DNA of 64,000 bases from positions 186,001 to 250,000 of the forward strand of contig NZ_JANBVF010000001.1 in NCBI RefSeq assembly GCF_024437655.1, read 5' to 3'. The position numbers were made by a program, and so were the translations under genes. Positions 44,869 through 54,389 of the stretch are shown here, piece after piece; position 1 is the stretch's first letter; each line of letters begins with the position of its first letter. The DNA comes from Chitinolyticbacter albus. Lineage in GTDB: Bacteria > Pseudomonadota > Gammaproteobacteria > Burkholderiales > Chitinibacteraceae. The notes below the pieces were generated by a model. That model saw only the letters and a program-made list of their open reading frames with translations, was not told where the DNA came from and made no database searches.

Positions 44869-45591
44869 ATGAAACCGTTGTTGCTATCACTGCTGCTGTT
44901 CGCCGCAGCCCCCAGCCAAGCCGCCTTTGTCACGCTGGAAGGCGCGGATGTCGTGTATCAAGTAAATACCGATGCAGACTGGATGAGCAATCTCGTCGCC
45001 TCGGTCAGAGGCAATACCCTGAGCTTCAGCAGCAGGGATGGCTCCGCCGTTGTCGCCAGCCGGCGCGACCCAACTGATGGCTTATTCATCTACATTCAAG
45101 CCAGAGAAAGCGGCATCGGCGACATTGTCGCACAGGCCAAGACAGGGCTGCGCTTCAGCAATGCCGCGCTTGACCATACCGCCAGCAACGCGTTGCACAC
45201 CGGCAATCCGGCCACCGTCGCCACGGACATGGCCTGGAGTTATGTGCAGTTCAGCGACCAGCATGGCGAGCATCTTGGCGCAATCGAGCGCCGAACATTG
45301 CAAACAACACATCCAGTCAATCCAGCTACGCCGCCCGGTGTACGCGTAGAAAGCGCAACCAGCTTCACCGAGCTTGCGAACATGGCCCCCTATTCCACCC
45401 TGCAACTGCAGCTACGCGGAGAGGCTTGGGCCAGCTTATCGCGCGCTGCGATCAGCGATGACTTTGCCAGCAGCGCACTGCACGGCTGGGACATCACGCT
45501 CTCGGTTGCTCCCGTACCCGAACCGGAAACCTACGCGCTGATGGGGTTGGGCTTGCTGGGGCTGGTGGCACGGCGGCGCTACCGTGCATGA
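44869..45591 (+). CDS. PEP-CTERM sorting-domain protein
   Basis: A 240-residue exported protein. It has a signal peptide (ending SQAA), a beta-rich body, and the C-terminal sorting signal: VPEPETYALMG, a short hydrophobic helix (LGLLGLVA) and a basic tail (RRRYRA). Such signals are processed by exosortase (EpsH/XrtA) systems that couple surface proteins to exopolysaccharide. No exosortase gene is in this window. The body is not recognised. Its composition is slightly AT-richer than its neighbours. Confidence 0.85.
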   Translation: MKPLLLSLLLFAAAPSQAAFVTLEGADVVYQVNTDADWMSNLVASVRGNTLSFSSRDGSAVVASRRDPTDGLFIYIQARESGIGDIVAQAKTGLRFSNAALDHTASNALHTGNPATVATDMAWSYVQFSDQHGEHLGAIERRTLQTTHPVNPATPPGVRVESATSFTELANMAPYSTLQLQLRGEAWASLSRAAISDDFASSALHGWDITLSVAPVPEPETYALMGLGLLGLVARRRYRA

Positions 45592-45699
45592 AACTGCCCA
45601 GCTCGCGGCCGATATCGAGGCAGTTGCTGGCGACCTGCGTGATGCCATCCAGCGTTTCCGAGTGAGCTAGGCTCCGCGTCACGCAGTGTGACGAATGCC

Positions 45700-45729
45700 T
45701 TGGTCAAGACCGGGGCGAGCAGGCACAAT
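45700..45729 (+). promoter_or_regulatory. candidate promoter placing +1 at the trmO start codon
   Basis: TTGGTC (45700-45705), 18 bp, CACAAT (45724-45729), then six bases to the GTG at 45736. No ribosome-binding sequence lies at the usual distance, so the mRNA may be leaderless. Confidence 0.42.
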
Positions 45730-45735
45730 CGCGCC

Positions 45736-46422
45736 GTGCACACGCTCGCTCCACTTGGCCATATCGCCACGCCCTTTCCCGACAAATTCGGCATCCCGCG
45801 CCAGCCGCGCTTGGCGCCGCATGCGCGCGGCGTATTGAAGCTGTTGCCGCCCTACGACAGGCCCGAAGCCGTGCGCGGCCTGGAAGATTTTTCGCACCTC
45901 TGGCTCACCTTCGTGTTCCACGAAACGGGCGGCCAATGGCAGCCCACGGTGCGCCCGCCACGCCTGGGCGGCAATACGCGCGTCGGTGTGTTCGCCAGCC
46001 GCAGCCCTTTTCGTCCCAACAGTCTCGGGCTGTCGCTGGTCGAACTCATCGACGTCGACACCCGTAGTGGCGTGACACTGACGCTGGCCGGCGTCGATCT
46101 GGTCGACGGCACACCCATCGTCGACATCAAGCCCTACATCCCCTTTGCCGAGAGCGTACCCTCTGCATGCGGCGGCTTCGTCGATGGCACGCCCGCCACG
46201 TTGCTGGTTCGGTTCTCTCCCAAGATCGATACGCAGCTTGCCGCGCTTGGCGCTCGCGCCGAACCGCTGCGGGCATTGATCACCGAAGTGCTGGCACAAG
46301 ACCCGCGCCCCGCCTATGCCGATGATCCGACACGGGTCTACGGCGTGCGGCTTTACGAATTCGATATCAAGTGGCGCTGCGATGAAGCCGGCGCCCACGC
46401 CCTCAGCCTGGACCCCGCATGA
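45736..46422 (+). CDS. trmO: tRNA (t6A37) N6-methyltransferase TrmO
   Basis: A 228-residue TrmO/UPF0066 protein that methylates t6A at position 37 of ACY-decoding tRNA-Thr. The family blocks are PLGHIATPFPDKFGIPRQP, RGLEDFSHLWLTFVFHET, VGVFASRSPFRPNSLGLS and DGTPIVDIKPYIPF. The GTG at 45736 was chosen over the GTG at 45688 because it gives the usual short N-terminus. The stop overlaps the next start (ATGA). Confidence 0.92.
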   Translation: MHTLAPLGHIATPFPDKFGIPRQPRLAPHARGVLKLLPPYDRPEAVRGLEDFSHLWLTFVFHETGGQWQPTVRPPRLGGNTRVGVFASRSPFRPNSLGLSLVELIDVDTRSGVTLTLAGVDLVDGTPIVDIKPYIPFAESVPSACGGFVDGTPATLLVRFSPKIDTQLAALGARAEPLRALITEVLAQDPRPAYADDPTRVYGVRLYEFDIKWRCDEAGAHALSLDPA

Positions 46423-47333
46423 ACCGACGCTCCGCCCTTGCCGCCCTGCTGCTCACCGGCTTGCTCGCCGCCTGCACCACCACGCCGAGCGAGACTCAAT
46501 CGGCCACTCAGCCGACGCCCGCGCCGCTACCCAAGCCGCTGCCCCAACTGAAGGTCGGCATTGCGCTCGGTGGCGGCGCGGCCAAGGGCTTTGCCCATAT
46601 CGGCGTGATCAAGATGCTGGAGGCCAACGGCATCAAGCCTGTCGTGGTGTCCGGCACCAGCGCGGGCAGCGTGGTCGGCGCGCTCTACGCCTCGGGCTTC
46701 GATGCGTTTCAGCTGCAGGAGCAATCGTTCAGCTTGGACGAGAGCAAGATCCGTGATGTGAGCCTGCTCTCCGGCGGCCTCGTCAAGGGCCAGAAGCTGC
46801 AGGACTACGTGAACGAGCTGGTGAAGCAAAAGCCGATGGAGAAGTTCGCCAAGCCCTTTGCCGCTGTCACCACCGAGCTGGAAACCGGCCGGCGCACCGT
46901 GTTCGTCAAGGGCAACGCCGGTATGGCGGTACGCGCCTCGTCCAGCATTCCCGGCGTGTTCGAGCCGGTGCTGATCAACGGCAAGCGTTATGTGGACGGT
47001 GGTGTGGTCAGCCCGGTACCGGTGGACGCGGCGCGCCAGCTCGGCGCCGATTTCGTCATCGCAGTCGACATCTCGTCCAAGGCCACCGGCACGGCGCCGT
47101 CCAACATGCTGGGCATCGTCAACCAGGCCATCATGATCATGGGCCAGAAGCTGGGTGAGCAGGAACTGGCGCGCGCCGAGGTGGTGATCCGGCCGCGCGT
47201 GGGCAAGATCGGTCCCACCGATTTCGATCAGCGCAATATCGCCATCCTGGAAGGCGAAAAAGCCGCGCTGGCGCTGCTGCCGCTGATCCGCCAGAAAATG
47301 GCCGACAAGCAGAAGGTACTGGCGGCGCAGTAA
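46419..47333 (+). CDS. patatin-like phospholipase lipoprotein
   Basis: A 304-residue protein with a lipoprotein signal (LLAAC) and a patatin domain: oxyanion loop [12 protein letters not shown], nucleophile Ser in GTSAGS, catalytic Asp in [11 protein letters not shown]. It probably hydrolyses phospholipid acyl esters at the envelope, similar to RssA/YchK-type proteins but lipid-anchored. It is coupled to trmO by a 4-bp overlap, though no functional link is obvious. Confidence 0.92.
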   Translation: MNRRSALAALLLTGLLAACTTTPSETQSATQPTPAPLPKPLPQLKVGIALGGGAAKGFAHIGVIKMLEANGIKPVVVSGTSAGSVVGALYASGFDAFQLQEQSFSLDESKIRDVSLLSGGLVKGQKLQDYVNELVKQKPMEKFAKPFAAVTTELETGRRTVFVKGNAGMAVRASSSIPGVFEPVLINGKRYVDGGVVSPVPVDAARQLGADFVIAVDISSKATGTAPSNMLGIVNQAIMIMGQKLGEQELARAEVVIRPRVGKIGPTDFDQRNIAILEGEKAALALLPLIRQKMADKQKVLAAQ

Positions 47334-47448
47334 GCGCCTGGCCGCAGCGGGAACATCCTGCTACTGCATCAGGCACCCTGCCGATCGCAAACCCGTCCAG
47401 GGCGGGCCAAGCTGTTCTACCTTGGTAGTCAGCACAAGGAGGCCCGCC

Positions 47449-48138
47449 ATGTACCAGCTCGTTCTGATCCGCCACGGCCAATCGGCGTGGAACCTCGAAA
47501 ACCGCTTCACCGGCTGGGTCGACATCGACCTGACCGAGCAGGGCATGCTCGAAGCGCGTCGCGCCGGTCACCTGCTGCGCGAGGCCGGTTTTCACTTCGA
47601 CGTTGCCTACACCTCGGTGCTCAAGCGGGCGATCCGCACACTGTGGCTCGCGCTCGACGAGATGGACCAGATGTGGATCCCGGTCATCAACTCCTGGCGC
47701 TTGAACGAGCGCCACTATGGCGCGCTGGCCGGGCTCAACAAGGCGGAGACCGCCGCCAAGCATGGCGCCGACCAGGTACAACTATGGCGCCGCAGCTACG
47801 ATGTCCGCCCGCCCGCCATGAGCAAGGACGATCCGCGCACCTCGTTCGCCGATCCGCGCTATGCCGGCGTTCCGCATAGTGAAATCCCGCTTACCGAATG
47901 CCTGAAGGATACCGTCGCCCGCGCCCTGCCGTTCTGGCACAGCGATATCGCCCCCGCCATCCGCGCCGGCCGCCGCGTGGTGATTAGCGCGCACAACAAT
48001 TCTCTGCGGGCGCTGATCAAGTATCTGGACGACGTGAGCGAGACCGACATCGTCGGCATCGAGATCCCCAACGGCCTGCCCCTGGTGTATGAGATCAATG
48101 CCGAGCTCAAGCCGATCCGCCACTACTACCTTGAATGA
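47449..48138 (+). CDS. gpmA: 2,3-bisphosphoglycerate-dependent phosphoglycerate mutase
   Basis: A 229-residue glycolytic enzyme interconverting 3- and 2-phosphoglycerate. The phosphohistidine lies in [18 protein letters not shown], with the further motifs [28 protein letters not shown] and [12 protein letters not shown]. The AAGGAGG site is 7 bp before the ATG at 47449. It is transcribed alone. Confidence 0.96.
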   Translation: MYQLVLIRHGQSAWNLENRFTGWVDIDLTEQGMLEARRAGHLLREAGFHFDVAYTSVLKRAIRTLWLALDEMDQMWIPVINSWRLNERHYGALAGLNKAETAAKHGADQVQLWRRSYDVRPPAMSKDDPRTSFADPRYAGVPHSEIPLTECLKDTVARALPFWHSDIAPAIRAGRRVVISAHNNSLRALIKYLDDVSETDIVGIEIPNGLPLVYEINAELKPIRHYYLE

Positions 48139-48229
48139 CGCAAGACGACGCGACCTGCTGCCAAAGACAGCCGCCGTCTATGCCTGCCTGACCGTGGGGC
48201 CGTGCGGGCGATCCGTAAAGCGTCGGCTA

Positions 48230-48251
48230 CACCCACGCTGGGTGCTTTATT
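48230..48251 (+). terminator. weak terminator-like hairpin after gpmA
   Basis: CACCC (48230-48234) pairs with GGGTG (48240-48244), followed by CTTTATT. It overlaps the stop region of the convergent pdxJ. The stem is short. Confidence 0.4.
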
Positions 48252-48987
48252 CGGCGATGGCCTTCAGCAGGGCAGCGTAGCGCGCAACCACCGCTGCAAA
48301 ACCGACCTGCAGCGCCTCCACGGTCAATGCGTGGCCGATGGAGACTTCCGCTATGCCGGGTATGCGCAGGAAGTTGGCGAGGTTGTCGAGGTTGAGGTCA
48401 TGGCCGGCGTTGAGGCCCAGGCCCAGTTCGCGCGCCCGCGCGGCGGCGGCGGCGTGCTTGTGCCACTCGCGCATCCAGTCGCCCTGCGCGTAGCCGTGGG
48501 CATAAGCCTCGGTATAGAGCTCGACCCGGTCCGTGCCGGTGGCCGGTGCCGCTTCGATCTGGGCAAGGTCGGCGTCGACAAACAGGCTGACACGGATGCC
48601 AGCCGCCTTCAGTTCGGCGACGATGGGCGCGAGCCTCGCAGCGTCGCGCACGACGTTCCAGCCGTGATCGGACGTGAGCTGACCGGGCTCGTCCGGCACC
48701 AGCGTGCATTGGTGTGGGCGGGTCGCCAGCACCACATCGAGGAACTGCCGGTCCGGATAGCCTTCGATATTGAGCTCAGTACCAGCAAAGCGCTCGACCA
48801 CCGCTTTCAGCGCAGCCACGTCGCTATAACGCGCGTGGCGCTGGTCCGGCCGCGGGTGGATGGTCACGCCATGCGCTCCGGCGCCCAGCGCCAGTTCCGC
48901 GAAGTGGATGATGCTGGGGTAGTCGCGGCCACGCGAATTGCGGATCAGCGCGATCTTGTTGAGATTGACGGAAAGCTGGGTGGGCAT
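48247..48987 (-). CDS. pdxJ: pyridoxine 5'-phosphate synthase
   Basis: A 246-residue TIM-barrel enzyme that joins 1-deoxyxylulose-5-phosphate and 3-amino-2-oxopropyl phosphate in vitamin B6 synthesis. Signature segments: LSVNLNKIALIRNSRG, GVTIHPRPDQRH, LNIEGYP, VELYTEAYA and LNAGHDLNLDNL. The ATG at 48987 fits the family; the 15 preceding codons do not. It follows the RDD-pilin gene by 81 bp on the same strand. Confidence 0.95.
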   Translation of the reverse strand: MPTQLSVNLNKIALIRNSRGRDYPSIIHFAELALGAGAHGVTIHPRPDQRHARYSDVAALKAVVERFAGTELNIEGYPDRQFLDVVLATRPHQCTLVPDEPGQLTSDHGWNVVRDAARLAPIVAELKAAGIRVSLFVDADLAQIEAAPATGTDRVELYTEAYAHGYAQGDWMREWHKHAAAAARARELGLGLNAGHDLNLDNLANFLRIPGIAEVSIGHALTVEALQVGFAAVVARYAALLKAIAE

Positions 48988-49068
48988 GGCAGGCGCAGGA
49001 GGCGGCAAAGCGCGTATTGTCGCTGCGTTCACGCCCCGCGGCCAGTATCAGTTGATTGAACCCGGCGC

Positions 49069-50037
49069 TCAGGCGTTGATCGCCTCACGCAACTGGCGGC
49101 ACCACGCCGGATCGAATTTTTCCAGCGGCGTGGTCTGGCAATGCCAGCGCACGGAACCATCTTCGGCCAACACCGGCGAGAGCACCACGCTATAGCCATC
49201 CAGCCTGGGTTTGGTCGAGGTGATGATCACGACATAATCGTTGAATTCGATCTGCGTGCTCGGCGCTGGTGTAAAGCCGCGATCCAGCTCGTCGAGCGTC
49301 GCGATCATCTCACCGCTGCTCGCCGACTTTGCGACCAGCAGCGTAAGCAGCTGCCTGCTCTCGGCCTCCAGCCCCTTTACCTCGGCCCGCTTCACATACT
49401 CGGCATACTGCGGAATGGCAATCGCGGCGAGGATGCCGATCACCGCGATTCCCACCAGCGGCAGGCAGACCGCCAGCACGATAATGGTGACTACGTTGTT
49501 GCTGCCGGGCTTACGCATCACCACGGTGCCCGACACCAGATCGTGCAGTGCCTGCCGGCGTGGGGTGAACGGCTGGATCAGATAGCCGATGCAGAGCGTG
49601 ACGTTGGACAGCGCATGAGCAAACCAGCGCCCGGTGGCGCGGCCCAGGCCGATGCGCGCGCCGGCGCCATCGGCCACGTAAAGCCCGACCGCCCGCTTGC
49701 CGAGCGAGGCCTGGGCACTGCTCGACTCCTGGAAGGAGAAATAGACCCAGCTCATGGCGAAGATCAGCAACCAGCCGACAAGCATGAAGCCGATGGCCGC
49801 CGAAGCACCATCGATCGCATCGCCCAGCGCCGCAGCGGAAATACCCATGGCAATGGTCACGACGATGAACACCACCCAGCTCGCCATCCCCAGCACCATA
49901 CCGTCGATGACCAGCGCGGCGAAGCGCGTCCAGAAGCCCGCAGGCTCGGGCGGGCCAGGATCCACTACTGCGGGTGCGACGGCGGGAACGGGCGTGGGCA
50001 AGGGTTGCAGCGGCTGGGTCGGTGCGTCGAGCGACAT
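49069..50037 (-). CDS. RDD membrane domain fused to a type IV pilin-like module
   Basis: A 322-residue inner-membrane protein. A Pro/Ala-rich cytoplasmic start (1-45) leads into an RDD domain (about 46-175; GFWTRFAALVIDGMVL, SLGKRAVGLYVAD, RRQALHDLVSGTVV). From about 182 a pilin-like helix follows (GIAVIGILAAIAIPQYAEYV) with a globular domain whose end carries a Cys pair (RWHCQTTPLEKFDPAWC), as in the D-region of type IV pilins. There is no prepilin-peptidase site (no Gly-Phe with Glu+5), so the pilin part should stay membrane-fixed. The ATG at 50037 is favoured. The gene lies after a terminator beyond adk. Confidence 0.85.
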   Translation of the reverse strand: MSLDAPTQPLQPLPTPVPAVAPAVVDPGPPEPAGFWTRFAALVIDGMVLGMASWVVFIVVTIAMGISAAALGDAIDGASAAIGFMLVGWLLIFAMSWVYFSFQESSSAQASLGKRAVGLYVADGAGARIGLGRATGRWFAHALSNVTLCIGYLIQPFTPRRQALHDLVSGTVVMRKPGSNNVVTIIVLAVCLPLVGIAVIGILAAIAIPQYAEYVKRAEVKGLEAESRQLLTLLVAKSASSGEMIATLDELDRGFTPAPSTQIEFNDYVVIITSTKPRLDGYSVVLSPVLAEDGSVRWHCQTTPLEKFDPAWCRQLREAINA

Positions 50038-50064
50038 GGTTTTCCTCACGTTAGCGACCAAGAA

Positions 50065-50090
50065 AAAACCGAACCCACAGGTTCGGTTTT
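50065..50090 (-). terminator. terminator of the adk transcript
   Basis: An 11-bp stem (50065-50075 with 50080-50090) and a 4-nt loop; read on the minus strand it ends in a run of six T. It isolates the RDD-pilin gene from adk. Confidence 0.88.
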
Positions 50091-50161
50091 CCCGGCCGGA
50101 TGACGCCATTTTGACGACATCACGGCCGCAGTAAAGCTGCTGCCAAGTACTGCGCAACAAC

Positions 50162-51602
<1,441 letters not shown>

Positions 51603-51605
51603 GGC

Positions 51606-51791
51606 TTAGCCCTGCACGTCTTCGGTGGCGGCAAGCTCGCGCGCCTCGCCCTCCAGCATCACCGGGATGCCATCACGCACCGGGAAGGCCAGGCGATCAC
51701 CCTTGCAGATCAGTTCCTGCGCGGTCTTCACGTAGACCAGCGGGCCCTTGCAGATCGGGCAGACCAGGATTTCAAGCAGTTTCGCGTCCAT
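51606..51791 (-). CDS. Trm112-family (YcaR-like) small protein
   Basis: A 61-residue protein of the Trm112/UPF0434 family ([29 protein letters not shown]). One CxxC and a single later Cys are present. Bacterial members sit between lpxK and kdsB in many proteobacteria; the role is unknown. It overlaps lpxK by 20 bp, implying coupled translation. Confidence 0.93.
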   Translation of the reverse strand: MDAKLLEILVCPICKGPLVYVKTAQELICKGDRLAFPVRDGIPVMLEGEARELAATEDVQG

Positions 51792-52794
51792 CGACGAGCT
51801 CCGATATCCGTTTCATCAGCCAGGCCGCAAGATCAGGTTCCAGCTCGGCACTGACGGGAAGGACCCAGATTCTAGCACCGGACGCGCCCAGATCGGGCAG
51901 CGCGGCGAGCTTGACTGCATCCTTCTCGGTGACGATGAGCGTGCCGGCTGGCAGGTCGGACGGCACGAAACGGTGGTGATCGGGCAAGGCCAGCGGCGTG
52001 AACGCGAGGCCCAGCGCAGTGAGCGTCGCAAAGAACCGCGCCGGATTGCCGATGCCGCACATCGCCGTCACCGCCTCACCTGCGAAGTCGCTCGCGCTAC
52101 GCGTCAGGGCCGCATCATCCAGGCGGTAGTACAGGGCGGGGCGCAGTTGCATGGTAAAGCGGGGGATATCCGGCAAGCTCGCTACGGTCGGCCCGCCGTT
52201 GACCACCAGCGCGTCGCACCGTGCGAGGCGTCGCGCCGGTTCGCGCAAGGGCCCGGCCGGCAGCAGCGCGCCATTGCCCAGGCCGCGGGCGCCGTCGATC
52301 ACCACCAGTTCAAGATCGCGCGCCAGCGCATAGTGCTGCAGGCCGTCGTCGCACAGGATCACGTCGACCTCGGGGTGCGCGCAGAGCAGCGCCCGCCCGG
52401 CCTGCGCGCGGCGCCGGCTGACGCAGACCGGCACCCCGGTGGCGCGCGCCAGCAACAGCGGCTCGTCACCGACCACGGCCGGATCGGCGTTTGCGGCAAC
52501 AAGGCTCGGCACCTTGACCTCGCCGCCGTAGCCGCGCGAGACGATGCCGGGGCGGTGGCCCGCCGCCAGCAGCGCATGCGCGAGATACGCCGTCAGGGGG
52601 GTCTTGCCGGTGCCGCCCGCAGTCAGGTTGCCAACGACCACCACGGGGACCGGCAGCCGCTCGCGGTGCAGCCAGCCCCGCCGGTACAGGCCGCGGCGTA
52701 CGGCGCCGATTGCGCCGAACAGCCAGGACAGAGGGCGCAGTAGCAGCGACAGCGGATGATGGGGGCGATACCACAGGCGATCGATGAGGCTCAT
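51772..52794 (-). CDS. lpxK: tetraacyldisaccharide 4'-kinase
   Basis: A 340-residue inner-membrane kinase adding the 4'-phosphate of lipid A. It has an N-terminal anchor (about 13-33), the P-loop [14 protein letters not shown], a GYGG motif (SRGYGGEV) and [13 protein letters not shown]. It follows exbD after a terminator hairpin and heads lpxK-Trm112-kdsB-adk, tying lipid A and KDO synthesis together. Confidence 0.96.
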   Translation of the reverse strand: MSLIDRLWYRPHHPLSLLLRPLSWLFGAIGAVRRGLYRRGWLHRERLPVPVVVVGNLTAGGTGKTPLTAYLAHALLAAGHRPGIVSRGYGGEVKVPSLVAANADPAVVGDEPLLLARATGVPVCVSRRRAQAGRALLCAHPEVDVILCDDGLQHYALARDLELVVIDGARGLGNGALLPAGPLREPARRLARCDALVVNGGPTVASLPDIPRFTMQLRPALYYRLDDAALTRSASDFAGEAVTAMCGIGNPARFFATLTALGLAFTPLALPDHHRFVPSDLPAGTLIVTEKDAVKLAALPDLGASGARIWVLPVSAELEPDLAAWLMKRISELVDGRETA

Positions 52795-52810
52795 GGCGCG
52801 CAGTATCGCA

Positions 52811-52835
52811 AAAAACGGGGCCGCGGCCCCGTTTT
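52811..52835 (-). terminator. terminator between exbD and lpxK
   Basis: AAAACGGGGC/GCCCCGTTTT, a near-perfect palindrome at 52812-52835; on the minus strand it is followed by TTTTTT-like sequence. It probably lowers read-through from exbB-exbD into lpxK. Confidence 0.82.
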
Positions 52836-52870
52836 GATCCCGCGTGCACGCCTTTGCGTGACCGCCGCCC

Positions 52871-53290
52871 TTACTTGTCCTGCGTCTGGGTGGCGAAGGT
52901 CAGCTTGGCGTAGCCCGCCAGCCGCGCGGCCTCCATCAGGTTGACCACGCTCTGGTGCGTGGCCTGCGCATCGGCATTGATGATGATCAGCGGATCGGCC
53001 TGATCGCCCGCAACCTGACGCAACTGGGCGGCAAAGTTTTCCGGCGTATCGAAGGCGACGACTTCGTTGTTCACGCTGTATTGGCCGGTAGCGGACACCG
53101 CGATATTGATCGCTTGCGGCTGCTCGGCAACCTTCTCGGCGTCGGCCGACGGCAGGTTGATCTTGAGTTCGGCAAAGCGCGAATACGTGGTGGTGGCCAT
53201 CAAAAAGATCAGGATGACCAGCAGCACGTCGATCAGCGGAATGAAGTTGATCTCGGGTTCTTCGCGTCGGCGACGTTGGCGAAAATTCAT
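52871..53290 (-). CDS. exbD: ExbD/TolR-family biopolymer transport protein
   Basis: A 139-residue inner-membrane protein with a basic N-terminus (RQRRRREEPEINFIPLIDV), one membrane helix containing the essential Asp (PLIDVLLVILIFLM) and a periplasmic domain. With ExbB it forms a proton-driven motor that energises TonB- or Tol-type systems. No TonB gene is seen nearby. It starts 10 bp after the exbB stop. Confidence 0.93.
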   Translation of the reverse strand: MNFRQRRRREEPEINFIPLIDVLLVILIFLMATTTYSRFAELKINLPSADAEKVAEQPQAINIAVSATGQYSVNNEVVAFDTPENFAAQLRQVAGDQADPLIIINADAQATHQSVVNLMEAARLAGYAKLTFATQTQDK

Positions 53291-53300
53291 GCCGCGCTCC

Positions 53301-53909
53301 TTACTGGCGCTGGCCGTGCACGACTTCGACCAGCTTGATCGCCTGCTGCTCCATCTCGACCAGGAAGCCGTCGACGCGCGAGCGGAAATAGCGGTAGAAC
53401 ATCAGGCAGGGCACGGCGACGATGATGCCGAACGCGGTGTTGTAAAGCGCAACCGAGATGCCGTGTGCCAGCGCGGCGGGGTTGGAGCCGCCAGTCGGCG
53501 CCTGCGCGCCGAAAATTTCGATCATGCCGATCACGGTGCCAAAGAGGCCCAAGAGCGGCGTCACCGTGGCGAGCGTGCCCAACGTCGGGATGTAGCGCTC
53601 CAGATCGTGCGCCACCGCATTGCCGACCTCCTCGATCGATTCCTTCATGATGTCGCGGCTGCTCTTCACGTTCTTGAGGCCGGCAGCCAGCACGCGGCCC
53701 AGCGGTGAGCTGGCTGCGAGTTTGGACAGCGAATCGGGCGTCACGCCATGAGCGCGGTAGTCCTTCACGGTGTGGGCAAGCAGGCCTTCGGGCAGCACGA
53801 GCGAGCGACGCAGGCTGAGCAAGCGCTCGAAGATGATGGTCACGGTCGCGACGGAAGCGGCGATAATCAACCAGATCGGCCAGCCGGCGGCCTCGATGAT
53901 CGAGAGCAT
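53301..53909 (-). CDS. exbB: MotA/TolQ/ExbB-family proton channel protein
   Basis: A 202-residue inner-membrane protein with three membrane helices (about 8-30, 107-130, 150-175) and the family signature in TPLLGLFGTVIGMIEIF and ALYNTAFGIIVAVP. It is the stator partner of ExbD in the next gene. A long non-coding stretch lies upstream. Confidence 0.94.
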   Translation of the reverse strand: MLSIIEAAGWPIWLIIAASVATVTIIFERLLSLRRSLVLPEGLLAHTVKDYRAHGVTPDSLSKLAASSPLGRVLAAGLKNVKSSRDIMKESIEEVGNAVAHDLERYIPTLGTLATVTPLLGLFGTVIGMIEIFGAQAPTGGSNPAALAHGISVALYNTAFGIIVAVPCLMFYRYFRSRVDGFLVEMEQQAIKLVEVVHGQRQ

Positions 53910-54170
53910 TGCTTGGAATTCCTTGCTGTAAACGTTGGGATACGGTCGCCCCGGCCGTGGATGCAGGGGCCGCGTAACTGTAGCCCGATTGCCTGTTGCC
54001 GGGAAGGCCCGGCCCGGTGGCCAAATCCGCCATCGGGCAGTTGGAACCCGTAGCAGCTGAAAGGAAAGCCGTCCAGAACGCTGTCATAGACTTGTAGTGT
54101 GCAGTGCAACATAGGTCGCGAATTTTCGACCGTTCATCGCCCGAGCCAGTCCCGGCGCCACTTTGCGCAA

Positions 54171-54194
54171 TTACCCACATCTTCTGTGGATAAC
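54171..54194. promoter_or_regulatory. inverted pair of DnaA-box-like 9-mers
   Basis: TTACCCACA (54171-54179, one mismatch to TTATCCACA) faces TGTGGATAA (54186-54194, a perfect inverse DnaA box). A third related 9-mer, TGTGGATTA, lies at 54364-54372. DnaA could regulate xseA or exbB through them. Confidence 0.5.
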
Positions 54195-54264
54195 TTTGTG
54201 AGCAAGCTGCGACCAACCGGGTCCAGAGCGCATGTTTGCTGGTGGCGTAACAAATTGCCACGAT

Positions 54265-54292
54265 TTTACGCATCAAAGACTTTCTTTATAAA
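54265..54292 (+). promoter_or_regulatory. candidate xseA promoter
   Basis: TTTACG (54265-54270), 16 bp, TATAAA (54287-54292) inside the AT-rich stretch. The leader would be about 90 nt and include the GC-rich hairpin at 54334-54349 and the third DnaA-like 9-mer. Confidence 0.4.
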
Positions 54293-54389
54293 TCAATAAC
54301 TTACACAGACTACATCAACTACATTTCTAGATTCGGGCGCAAGCGCCCGCTGCTGCTGGATTTTGTGGATTAACCAGGGCCAGATTGCC

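Larger units (their letters stand above)
53910..54389. other. 480-bp intergenic region before xseA, AT-rich part with DnaA-box-like sites
   Basis: No gene is seen. The half next to exbB has normal GC, while 54245-54335 is strongly AT-rich for this genome. It contains DnaA-box-like 9-mers, a candidate promoter, and a perfect hairpin CGGGCG/CGCCCG (54334-54349). It serves as the divergent control region of exbB and xseA. Confidence 0.6.

Noticed and set aside
54171-54372. Replication origin (oriC)
   Set aside because: DnaA boxes and an AT-rich stretch are present, but dnaA, dnaN, gyrB, rnpA or parAB genes are not nearby and only three boxes were found. Regulation is the simpler reading.
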